Assembly (NCBI GenBank): GCA_011046055.1
Contig: DSBN01000138.1
Coordinates: 1 to 9,932 of the forward strand
Source of the DNA: Sediminispirochaeta sp.
GTDB lineage: Bacteria > Spirochaetota > Spirochaetia > DSM-16054 > Sediminispirochaetaceae
Direction of reading: 5' to 3'
DNA length: 9,932 nt
The notes under the pieces: model-generated
The model's database searches: none
The model's input: only the letters and a program-made list of their open reading frames with translations
What the model was told of the DNA's origin: nothing
Made by a program: the position numbers and the translations under genes
Part shown: piece by piece, positions 1-6,164 of the stretch
Layout: every line of letters starts with the position of its first letter
How positions within the stretch are numbered: position 1 is the first letter of the stretch

Positions 1-1
1 G

Positions 2-502
2 AGCTATCGGGGGGAGCGAATCCCCCTTCTGGAAGACGTGCTCGACCTGCTGGACGACAAAGTGTACTACGACATCGAACTGAAGCAGCTGCGCGGACGG
101 TACGGTCCGCTGGAGGAGAAGATCGCCCAGTTGATCACCCGCCGCGGACTACAGGATCGGGTCATGGTCTCATCTTTCGACCCGCTTTCGATCCGTCGGC
201 TTCGTCATTTCGACCATGGACTTCATACCGCCCATATCTATAGCGATTACGAAGAAGTCCCGCGCTTTCTGCGTAACGGTGCGGGTCGTTTCCTCTGCAA
301 CCCCCAGGTCCTGAAGCCGAACCGCTTCAAGATCAACAGAAACACCCTTTTTTTCAAACAGCGACTCGAGGGCTACCCTCTGATAACCTGGACCGAGGAT
401 GAAAGAGAAAAAGTAGACGAGCTGTTGAAAATGGGGGTCGACGGAGTGATCACCAACGTACCGGAACAGCTGGTGAGCCTTTTCCAACTCTACTGGAATT
501 GA
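2..502 (+). CDS. Glycerophosphodiester phosphodiesterase family protein, C-terminal part (5' end outside window)
   Basis: The frame is open from base 2 and ends at TGA 500-502, giving 166 residues of a protein whose N-terminus lies off the left edge. The visible part resembles the second half of the GDPD TIM barrel. It has the IPLLEDVLDLL helix, then a YYDIELK strand carrying the metal/active-site Glu of the family, a VMVSSFDPLSIRRLR strand-helix, and the closing ITWTEDEREKVDELLKMGVDGVITNVPEQL element that matches the usual WTVND...GVDGIITD.P ending. The family hydrolyses glycerophosphodiesters to glycerol-3-phosphate and the free alcohol (for example ethanolamine or choline). The catalytic HRG motif expected near the N-terminus cannot be seen. 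The gene converges on the minus-strand operon, so it is not co-transcribed with it. The GTG at 38 is in frame but the homology continues upstream of it, so it is not the start. Family call is confident; substrate is unknown. Confidence 0.85.
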   Translation, partial: SYRGERIPLLEDVLDLLDDKVYYDIELKQLRGRYGPLEEKIAQLITRRGLQDRVMVSSFDPLSIRRLRHFDHGLHTAHIYSDYEEVPRFLRNGAGRFLCNPQVLKPNRFKINRNTLFFKQRLEGYPLITWTEDEREKVDELLKMGVDGVITNVPEQLVSLFQLYWN

Positions 503-508
503 TTTTAG

Positions 509-559
509 GGCGCTTTCACCATTGAAAAACAGTCCGAGTTCGAATCTGGCGAAAGCGTC
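509..559. other. Inverted repeat/hairpin between two convergent genes; possible weak bidirectional terminator
   Basis: The arm GGCGCTTTCACC (509-520) pairs with GGCGAAAGCGTC (548-559). The 12-base stem has one G-U wobble (plus-strand RNA) and one A-C mismatch, around a 27-base loop. It fills most of the 68-base gap between the stop codons of the phosphodiesterase gene (502) and the ligase gene (571), which is where a shared terminator would sit. Neither side is followed by a clear U-run and the loop is long, so it is not a textbook intrinsic terminator. Confidence 0.35.
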
Positions 560-570
560 GAAGCCTATCT

Positions 571-1956
571 CTATATCTTCTCGAAGTAACGCTTGAGCTC
601 CCATTCATCCACGACTCCTCGGTAGCGCTCCCACTCCATTCGAGCGTGCCGGACGTAGTGATCGATCACCGCGTCCCCGAAGAGTTTTCGAGCTGTCGTT
701 GAACCGTCCAGCGCCTCCGCCGCTTCGCCCAGAGTCTGGGGCAGCTGTGGTAGAGTGCCGTTGCTATAGGCATCGCCTTTGAATCGGGGCCCTGCGTCTA
801 TCTGCCCTTCTATCCCGTAGAGTCCGGCGGCCAATACCGCAGCGTAGGCCAGGTAGGGGTTGGCGTCGGCGCCGGGTAGTCGATTTTCGATACGAAAATT
901 GGGGCCCTTGCCCACTACGCGAAAGGCGGTGGTACGGTTGTCGTAGTCCCAGGCGATTCGAGTGGGGGCGAAAGAGTCGGGGCAGTAACGTTTGTAGGAG
1001 TTCACCGTCGGGGCGAAAAACAGAAACAACTCCCGAGCGAGAGCCAGCTGGCCGCCGAGAAAGCGGCGGAACAGCGGACTTTCTTCCCCGGTAGCGAACA
1101 GATTCTCCCTTCCCGCCGGATCAAACAGGCTGCTGTGGATATGGCAGCTGGAACCGGCGTCCTGGGAGGAGTATTTGGCCATAAAACTGACCGAACGTCC
1201 CATGGCGGCGGCCATTGCCTTGGCTCCGTACTTGTAGATGCCGTGGCGGTCGGCCATTTGCAGCGCCGGGGCGTACTCCAAGGCGATCTCGTACTGTCCG
1301 CGGCCGGTCTCGCCCTTGCTCGATTCAACGGGGATCCCGCTGCCGTTCATATTGTTCCGAAGAGAGGCGATGAACTCTTCCTGGTATCCGGTACCGAGAA
1401 TATGGTAGTCGATCGCTCCGGGGGAGGTGAAGCTGAGACCGCCGGAGCCGAGTTCCGATACCCGGCGAAAGTCGTTGTCAAAGAGGTAGAACTCCAGCTC
1501 CGAAGCCATCATAGGTTCGAACCCCGCAGCTTTCATACGGCGGTACTGCTCCTTCAGTACCGCCCGGGGACTCTCGGGTACCTCTCGTCCCTCGGAGTCC
1601 ACCAAATCTCCTAACAGCAGAGCCGTTGAATCGAGCCAAGCCGGGTAGGTGAGGCTGGAAAGGTCGACGCGAACATGCAAGTCGCCGTAGCCGCCGTCCC
1701 ATCCGCCGCGGGAGAAGCCCTGTTGCGGTTCCATCTCTATGTCACAGCTCAGCAGATAGTTGCAGCACTCCATCTGGCTGTGGTGGAGAAAAAAATCTCC
1801 GGTCAGCCGCTTGCCCAGAAGCTGCCCAAACTGGTCGGGGAATGCCACTATCACCGTGTCTACTTCACCGCTGCTTATCGAGCTTTCCAGCTCTTGGTAG
1901 TTTTTCTCCTTGATACTGTTCTCCATTGTGTTGTTGTTCAATTCTTGCCTGCTCAT
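571..1956 (-). CDS. Glutamine synthetase family gamma-glutamyl-amine/amide ligase (PuuA/GlnA3/GlnA4-like)
   Basis: 461 residues, full length for the family, last gene of the minus-strand operon. It shows the glutamine synthetase fold: an N-terminal beta-grasp region (about 30-115), then a catalytic domain with ASELEFYLF (metal ligands E143, E145), GETGRGQYEIAL (E206, E213), CHIHSSLFD (H272), NSYKRYCPDSFAPTRIAW (319-336), NRTTAFR and RIENRLPGADANPYLA (E377). These are the ATP, glutamate and metal sites, so it should form gamma-glutamyl phosphate. Two features of ammonia-using enzymes are missing: the DGSS loop with the ammonia-binding Asp (here the segment reads GWDGGYGDL) and the NLYDLP adenylylation site. 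That fits enzymes which glutamylate an organic amine. Expected reaction: glutamate + ATP + amine to gamma-glutamyl-amide; the amine is not readable from sequence. Start at 1956 is chosen because AAGAGG lies 4 bases upstream; the in-frame ATG at 1926 has no ribosome site. The preceding gene ends 15 bases upstream. Confidence 0.9.
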   Translation of the reverse strand: MSRQELNNNTMENSIKEKNYQELESSISSGEVDTVIVAFPDQFGQLLGKRLTGDFFLHHSQMECCNYLLSCDIEMEPQQGFSRGGWDGGYGDLHVRVDLSSLTYPAWLDSTALLLGDLVDSEGREVPESPRAVLKEQYRRMKAAGFEPMMASELEFYLFDNDFRRVSELGSGGLSFTSPGAIDYHILGTGYQEEFIASLRNNMNGSGIPVESSKGETGRGQYEIALEYAPALQMADRHGIYKYGAKAMAAAMGRSVSFMAKYSSQDAGSSCHIHSSLFDPAGRENLFATGEESPLFRRFLGGQLALARELFLFFAPTVNSYKRYCPDSFAPTRIAWDYDNRTTAFRVVGKGPNFRIENRLPGADANPYLAYAAVLAAGLYGIEGQIDAGPRFKGDAYSNGTLPQLPQTLGEAAEALDGSTTARKLFGDAVIDHYVRHARMEWERYRGVVDEWELKRYFEKI

Positions 1957-1971
1957 GAAGCCTCTTGCGTC

Positions 1972-3873
1972 TCAGTCGGTTCCGCTTGAGGCGGACCCTT
2001 GCAGAAACTCTTCCAAGCCGAGTTCCCGTATCTTGCCGATACTCGGTCGGCCCGCCTCATCCCAGGACATCAGAGCGTAGTAGTCCCGCTTCATCCGGAC
2101 GAAAGCGTTCCGATCGACGGCCTTTCCTTCCGAGGGCCCTCCCCGAAGGGGGCTGAACATTCGTTCCGGCAGTCGATCGTCTTCCTCGCTGAAGCCCCGG
2201 CGCAGATTGAAAAGCCGCATCATGTTGATTCGACGCTCCCCGGCTTTCATCAGCTCCCAGAGGGTCACCTCCCATCCGGTGGCGGCGCGGATCAGCTCCT
2301 CCAGATCAGGGTAGCTGTAGAGGCTTCCCGGCCCCCATACGAACATGCACAGGCCGAGGGAGTCCAACAGGCCGTAGAAGTACTGGGAGTACATAACCGC
2401 TCGCACCTTCTCCAGACCATAGAACTCCGCCTCCTTGGGGTTCAGCAGGCCGAGTCCTCTGGTCGACTCCCCGGCGTCTGAGGCGATCCAGTCGTGCTCG
2501 CTGGACATATGGTCCGCGCCGATCGGGCTGACGGCGTAGAGCAAGGCCATGGAGGCTTTCACCTGGGGCATGTGTACGGCGAAGCCGTGGTTCTTGCCGT
2601 GGACCGCGAAAGCCGCGGTCTCCGGGCCGAAGTGCTCGATCGCCTTTAGAAATCCGTCGGCGATTATGCGACCTACGCCTTCACGGCGGGCGGTGAGCTG
2701 GATGAGCTCGAAGAGTCCTTCGGCCTGGCCGAAGCCGAAGTTTTTAATCCCCAGTTGATCGGCGCTGACCGCGTCCTTTTCAACGGATTCACAGAGGTAG
2801 GCCGCCAGCCCGCCCATGCTAATGGTGTCGATACCCAGATTATTGCAGAGCTCATTGGCCTTGGCCACCGCCACGGGGTCGAAAATATCGAGGTTCGAGC
2901 CCAAGAGGCCTAGGGTCTCGAACTCCGGTCCTCCCAGTCGGTCGCTGACCTGGTAGGGCTCCTCGGTCTTCACTGTTTTGCGGCAGGCGATCACACAGCC
3001 GAAGCAGGTAGTGCCTTTGGAGGCGATTCGGTCATGAAAATTCGATCCTTCCAAGCGTTCGAATTCGGGGTGCCAGCCGGCGGAGTAGTTGTGGGTGGCC
3101 AGGTTCCCCGACAGGGCGTTTCCGCCGACTATCCCGGGGGTGCCGAATTTTTTGAGCGTCTCTCCGGCGCCGTCCTCGTTCACCCGTCGTGCACCTTTCT
3201 GGGCCAGATCTTTGAGCCTCCCCGGTTCGTGAAAGGGGATCTTCCCCTCTCCTTCCACGACGACGGCCCGCAGGTTCTTGCTGCCGAAGACGGCACCCAT
3301 GCCGGTTCGACCGTAGACGTTGTTCAGATCGGAGGCCAGCGAGGCGAAGGCGACCAGATTCTCTCCCGCCGGGCCGCATTGGAGAATGCTGACTTTTGTA
3401 CCGTGGGCCGCCGAGAGCTGGTCGTGCACTTCCAGAATTGTGCGACCCCGGAGATCTGGGTACTGAATGAACTCGGCCCGTCCCTGGTGTATATGCAAAA
3501 AACCTGCTTCCGGGGCGCGCCCGGTGATCACCACCGCGTCGAAGCCGGCCCTTTTGAGAAAGGGACCGAAATTGCCTCCCGCCTGGGAGTCGCCCACCGC
3601 GCCGGTCTCCGGCGAGATGGCGGTGACGCTGCAGCGGCTGAGCCCCGAGACCGCCGCCCCGGTGGCCGGACCCGGGGCGATGGTCAGTACGTTTTCGGGT
3701 TCCAGAGCTCCCGTATCCGGGCCGGTTCGGGTGAGGAGAAAGTAGGTGCCGATGGCGCCTCCGCCTAAGTACTTGCGGAAAAACTCCACTGGATGCTCCT
3801 TGACTTCGCACCGCCCGCTGCTCAGGTCGACTTCGAGGATCCGTCCCCACACGCCTTTTACATCCTCATTCAT
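1972..3873 (-). CDS. Aldehyde:ferredoxin oxidoreductase (tungsten/molybdenum bis-pyranopterin family)
   Basis: 633 residues, close to the usual size of about 600-630. It oxidises an aldehyde to a carboxylate with ferredoxin as electron acceptor, in the cytoplasm, and needs a W- or Mo-pyranopterin and one [4Fe-4S] cluster. The N-terminal domain (1-210) begins VWGRILEVDLSSG and contains APGPATGAAVSGLSRCSV and YGRTGMGAVFGSKNLRAVVV, typical of the family. The cluster ligands are all present: C290-x2-C293-x3-C297 and C509 in DSLGLC. D349 (LGIDTIS) and D504 match the pterin-contacting aspartates of Pyrococcus AOR. The start is the ATG at 3873: it overlaps the stop of the alcohol dehydrogenase gene as ATGA and has GGGGAG 7 bases upstream. 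An ATG at 3891 would add six residues, but its AGAGG is only 1 base away. It is translationally coupled between the alcohol dehydrogenase and the ligase, so it probably oxidises the aldehyde made by the former. The true aldehyde is inferred, not shown. Confidence 0.93.
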   Translation of the reverse strand: MNEDVKGVWGRILEVDLSSGRCEVKEHPVEFFRKYLGGGAIGTYFLLTRTGPDTGALEPENVLTIAPGPATGAAVSGLSRCSVTAISPETGAVGDSQAGGNFGPFLKRAGFDAVVITGRAPEAGFLHIHQGRAEFIQYPDLRGRTILEVHDQLSAAHGTKVSILQCGPAGENLVAFASLASDLNNVYGRTGMGAVFGSKNLRAVVVEGEGKIPFHEPGRLKDLAQKGARRVNEDGAGETLKKFGTPGIVGGNALSGNLATHNYSAGWHPEFERLEGSNFHDRIASKGTTCFGCVIACRKTVKTEEPYQVSDRLGGPEFETLGLLGSNLDIFDPVAVAKANELCNNLGIDTISMGGLAAYLCESVEKDAVSADQLGIKNFGFGQAEGLFELIQLTARREGVGRIIADGFLKAIEHFGPETAAFAVHGKNHGFAVHMPQVKASMALLYAVSPIGADHMSSEHDWIASDAGESTRGLGLLNPKEAEFYGLEKVRAVMYSQYFYGLLDSLGLCMFVWGPGSLYSYPDLEELIRAATGWEVTLWELMKAGERRINMMRLFNLRRGFSEEDDRLPERMFSPLRGGPSEGKAVDRNAFVRMKRDYYALMSWDEAGRPSIGKIRELGLEEFLQGSASSGTD

Positions 3874-5048
3874 CGGTCTTCTCCCCGCCATGCCTCTTTT
3901 AATAGTTCGTGCAGGTCCGCGGCGGAGCAGGGTTTTGCGTTGGTCAAGTGGCAGGGGTCACGGTAGGCCTTGTCCAGGATTTCGTCAAACTGCTCCTCCT
4001 TGATACCAATCTCGCGCAGCGAGCCGGGGATACCGATAGCCTGTGAGAGTTTTTTGATCTCCTCGATCGCCGCCTCAGCGGCCTCCTGATCGCTCATATT
4101 GAAACTGTTGACACCGAAAAAGGGAGGAATCAAAGCGTACCGATCCTTGGCCACGTCCAGGTTGAACCTCATCACCGGGATCAGACAGATGGCGTTGGCC
4201 AGACCGTGCTGGACCCCAGCCACCGCCGACAGAGCGTGGGAGAGGGAGTGGGCAGCCCCCAGGTCCTTCTGAAAGGCGATTGCCCCCATGCTGGCGGCTA
4301 GCAGCATGTGCCCCCGAGCTTCCAGGTCCGCCGGATTTTCCACGGCCCGCCGCAGGTAACGGGCCACGAACTCGATCCCCTTCACCGCGATCGCGTCGCA
4401 GAGGGGGTGGAAGACCGGGGCGGTGAGGGACTCGATGTTGTGAGTCAGCGCGTCCATACCCGTGTAGGCGGTCAAATGGGCCGGCAGAGTGACGGTGAGC
4501 TGGGGATCGAGGATCGCCCTCGAGGGTACCATCCGCGGATGACAGACCATGAACTTCCGGTGTTCGGTGCTGGAGGTGATGACCGCGCACTTTCCCACCT
4601 CCGAACCGGTACCGGCGGTGGTGGGGATGCCGATGATCGGCGGCAGGGTTTCCGTGATGCGGGCTCCGCCGCCCTGTTGAACGTCGTAATCCGCCAGGCG
4701 GCCGCCGTTGGCCGCGAGTACCGCCAGGGCTTTGGCGGTGTCCAGCGGACTGCCCCCGCCGATGCCGATGATACCGTCGCAGGACTCTTTTTTATACACT
4801 TCCAGGGCTTTCACGACGTCTTCGTCCAGTGGGTTGGGGTGGACTTCGGTGAATATAGTGTAGTCTTTGCCGTGGGATTCGAGGACATCAGTCAATATTT
4901 TGAAGGACTCGGTCTTCGAAAGGGGCGGGTCGGTGATGACGATCGGTTTTCGAATCTCCAGTTCTTCCATAGCGGCCTTGAGTTCCTTGACTGCTCCGAC
5001 GCCGTAGAGAATGGTGGTGGGAAAGGAAAAAGTTGATATTTGTGACAT
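3870..5048 (-). CDS. Iron-containing (type III) alcohol dehydrogenase
   Basis: 392 residues, normal length. It interconverts an alcohol and an aldehyde with NAD(P). It starts TFSFPTTILYGVGAVKEL, as most group III dehydrogenases do. It carries the dinucleotide motif GIGGGSPLDTAK (95-106), IPTTAGTGSEV (141-151), and the metal site GMDALTHNIES with D199 and H203, then H267 and H281 in HSLSHALSAVAGVQHG. The 14-residue spacing of the last two histidines matches FucO-type enzymes, so all four metal ligands are present. The metal is usually Fe2+, sometimes Zn. It is the second gene of the operon, 19 bases after the amidotransferase-like gene, and its TGA overlaps the ATG of the aldehyde oxidoreductase by 4 bases, which argues for a matched alcohol-aldehyde-acid pair. 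An AAAGG lies about 9 bases before the ATG. Substrate cannot be read from sequence; a gamma-glutamylated or free amino alcohol is the context-based guess. Confidence 0.93.
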   Translation of the reverse strand: MSQISTFSFPTTILYGVGAVKELKAAMEELEIRKPIVITDPPLSKTESFKILTDVLESHGKDYTIFTEVHPNPLDEDVVKALEVYKKESCDGIIGIGGGSPLDTAKALAVLAANGGRLADYDVQQGGGARITETLPPIIGIPTTAGTGSEVGKCAVITSSTEHRKFMVCHPRMVPSRAILDPQLTVTLPAHLTAYTGMDALTHNIESLTAPVFHPLCDAIAVKGIEFVARYLRRAVENPADLEARGHMLLAASMGAIAFQKDLGAAHSLSHALSAVAGVQHGLANAICLIPVMRFNLDVAKDRYALIPPFFGVNSFNMSDQEAAEAAIEEIKKLSQAIGIPGSLREIGIKEEQFDEILDKAYRDPCHLTNAKPCSAADLHELLKEAWRGEDR

Positions 5049-5067
5049 AGCTGCCTGCCTTTTTCTA

Positions 5068-5922
5068 TTATCTGGTTTTTTGGGCCCGAGGAATCACGAG
5101 CCTATGAATCCAATTGTAGAACTCTTGCTGTCGTATTTCCGTATTCAAGATCGAATCATCAATACCCAGCTGCCAGCGAAGGTCCTTTCGTGAAGGATCG
5201 CGGTGGAGCTCCTCCCAACGTCCGACATAGGGTTCAACCTCAGAAGAGTTTTGAAAAAACCCGTGCTCCGTGAGCACTTCCGCGCGGGCGATGGTCAGTC
5301 GGGCCATCTCGTGGAGGTTGTACTCCGGGTGGTACTGGGTAGCCCAGAAGCTTCCGCGCTTGTGTTGAACCGCCATCGCCTGTATCGGGGCGAAGTCGTT
5401 GCCCGCCAGAACCACCGCCCCATCCGGCAGTTCGGTCACCATGTCGTAATGGCTCTCGAAGCCGTCATAAACCCGGGGTTTTCCCTCCATCATAGGGTGC
5501 GAACGTCCCTCGTCGGTGAGGGCTATTTTCCTCCCGATCCCCATCTCCCGACCCCTGGGATTTGGCTCGACCCGTCCCCCGGCAGCAACCGCGGCCATCT
5601 GAATCCCCCAGCAGCTGCCGCAGCTCGGTACCCCCACTTCGTAGGCCAATTTGGCCAGTTCGATTTGACTGGTGATGCTGGGGACGTGTTGGTGGTTGAT
5701 GTTCAAGTCGGCGCCGGTCCACATGAGTGCATCGATACCGTCCAGGTCGTGGGATTTCGGAAACTGGGCTCCCGAATCGCTGGGGTGGAAAACAGTGTAT
5801 TCCGCTTCTGGCAACACGTTTTGGAGCATGCGAGCGTAGAGCTGCCAAGCCAGGGACATCCCCGCCTCGGCGAGTTTATCGCGGCTCTGGCGTGAATAGC
5901 CGTCGATTATGAGAAATTTCAA
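5068..5922 (-). CDS. Class I glutamine amidotransferase-like protein, probable gamma-glutamyl amide hydrolase (TTG start)
   Basis: 284 residues, first gene of the minus-strand operon. The core (1-205) is a GMP-synthase-type class I GATase domain: KFLIIDGYS first strand, GSCWGIQMA nucleophile elbow with C104, and ATQYHPEYN with H198 and E200, so the Cys-His-Glu triad is complete. No synthetase domain is fused. It therefore probably hydrolyses a gamma-glutamyl amide bond on its own, a role comparable to PuuD in the putrescine pathway, though it is not the same subfamily. A C-terminal extension of about 80 residues (205-284) with VGRWEELH, LRWQLGIDDSI and EFYNWIHRLVIPRA follows; I recall similar tails in related proteins but know no function. 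The start is TTG at 5922: AAAGGAGG sits exactly 6 bases upstream, and the fold begins at the second codon. A longer frame back to an ATG at 6066 would run through the promoter and adds unlikely sequence. Hydrolase role is inference from motifs and neighbours. Confidence 0.85.
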   Translation of the reverse strand: MKFLIIDGYSRQSRDKLAEAGMSLAWQLYARMLQNVLPEAEYTVFHPSDSGAQFPKSHDLDGIDALMWTGADLNINHQHVPSITSQIELAKLAYEVGVPSCGSCWGIQMAAVAAGGRVEPNPRGREMGIGRKIALTDEGRSHPMMEGKPRVYDGFESHYDMVTELPDGAVVLAGNDFAPIQAMAVQHKRGSFWATQYHPEYNLHEMARLTIARAEVLTEHGFFQNSSEVEPYVGRWEELHRDPSRKDLRWQLGIDDSILNTEIRQQEFYNWIHRLVIPRAQKTR

Positions 5923-5928
5923 AAATAT

Positions 5929-5936
5929 CCTCCTTT
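5929..5936 (-). promoter_or_regulatory. Ribosome binding site that fixes the TTG start of the amidotransferase-like gene
   Basis: On the minus strand AAAGGAGG is followed by six bases (ATATTT) and then TTG at 5922. This near-perfect anti-16S match at ideal spacing, placed just downstream of the predicted promoter, decides the start codon. Confidence 0.8.
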
Positions 5937-5961
5937 GAACTTTTTTGGTTTTATCTTGCAT

Positions 5962-5991
5962 ATTATATGTTTCTGGAAAAACCGCTGTCAA
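5962..5991 (-). promoter_or_regulatory. Sigma70-type promoter of the four-gene enzyme operon
   Basis: Reading leftward, TTGACA (5991-5986) and TATAAT (5967-5962) are both perfect consensus hexamers, separated by 18 bases. The start point would be near 5955, leaving a leader of about 33 bases before the TTG start. The -10 lies inside an 11-base palindrome CATATTATATG (5959-5969), which could be chance in AT-rich DNA or part of an operator. Confidence 0.8.
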
Positions 5992-6011
5992 ACAAATATT
6001 AATGTTTTTTA

Positions 6012-6031
6012 TCAAAAAGGATAGTTTTTGA
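6012..6031. promoter_or_regulatory. Inverted repeat between divergent promoters, candidate operator
   Basis: Perfect 7-base arms TCAAAAA and TTTTTGA flank a 6-base spacer GGATAG, for a 20-base dyad. It lies just upstream of the leftward -35 and about 50 bases upstream of the rightward -35, where an activator or a shared regulator would bind. No regulator gene is in the window. AT-rich sequence makes chance repeats common. Confidence 0.35.
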
Positions 6032-6032
6032 A

Positions 6033-6048
6033 TATTATGGAGATAATA
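6033..6048. promoter_or_regulatory. Second inverted repeat between divergent promoters, candidate operator
   Basis: Perfect 6-base arms TATTAT and ATAATA flank GGAG. The dyad starts two bases after the first repeat ends, so the two form a compact 37-base block midway between the promoters. Sequence differs from the first repeat, so they would not be two copies of one site. Confidence 0.3.
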
Positions 6049-6083
6049 CAGGGATTGACGCTGCAAAAAAATACATATTTCAT

Positions 6084-6112
6084 TTGTTTTTTTCCGTCCC
6101 AGATTTTATAAT
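6084..6112 (+). promoter_or_regulatory. Sigma70-type promoter of the ABC transporter operon
   Basis: TTGTTT (6084-6089) is followed after 17 bases by a perfect TATAAT (6107-6112). The predicted start is near 6119, giving a leader of about 46 bases before the ATG at 6165. The -35 matches consensus at four of six positions while the -10 and spacing are ideal. Confidence 0.75.
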
Positions 6113-6120
6113 GAGAAAAG

Positions 6121-6137
6121 GAAAGAAGATCTCTTTC
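6121..6137 (+). promoter_or_regulatory. Small hairpin at the very 5' end of the transporter mRNA
   Basis: GAAAGA (6121-6126) and TCTTTC (6132-6137) are perfect 6-base arms around the loop AGATC. It would form within the first few bases of the predicted transcript, upstream of the ribosome site, and might protect the 5' end of the message. Its stability is modest. Confidence 0.35.
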
Positions 6138-6144
6138 AGAAAAC

Positions 6145-6153
6145 AAAAGGAGG
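6145..6153 (+). promoter_or_regulatory. Ribosome binding site of the binding-protein gene
   Basis: AAAAGGAGG ends 11 bases before the ATG at 6165. The match is strong and the spacing slightly long. It selects 6165 over an in-frame ATG at 6084, which lies inside the promoter and would bury the signal peptide. Confidence 0.75.
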
Positions 6154-6164
6154 ATTTTGTAAAA

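Noticed and set aside
533..557. GAGTTCGAATC resembles a tRNA T-loop, suggesting a tRNA remnant or attachment site.
   Set aside because: The flanking bases do not form a T-stem, no acceptor or anticodon arm is present, and no integrase or repeat is nearby.
3032..3850. Long open frames in both strands across the aldehyde oxidoreductase gene.
   Set aside because: They are Arg/Gly/Pro-rich products of GC-rich coding DNA read out of frame; the in-frame protein has full family motifs.
4308..5036. Plus-strand open frame opposite the alcohol dehydrogenase gene.
   Set aside because: Low-complexity Gly/Asp/Val composition, no known domain, and fully covered by a gene with intact catalytic motifs.
6055..6060. 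TTGACG as an alternative -35 for the transporter operon.
   Set aside because: No acceptable -10 hexamer lies 16-18 bases downstream; the TTGTTT/TATAAT pair further on is far better.
5923..6066. Possible 48-residue N-terminal extension of the amidotransferase-like protein from an ATG at 6066.
   Set aside because: It is AT-rich, spans the consensus promoter at 5962-5991, has no family resemblance, and the TTG at 5922 has an ideal ribosome site.
6084..6164. Possible earlier start (ATG 6084) for the binding protein.
   Set aside because: It overlaps the -35 of the promoter and would place 27 charged residues before an otherwise normal signal peptide; ATG 6165 has AAAAGGAGG upstream.
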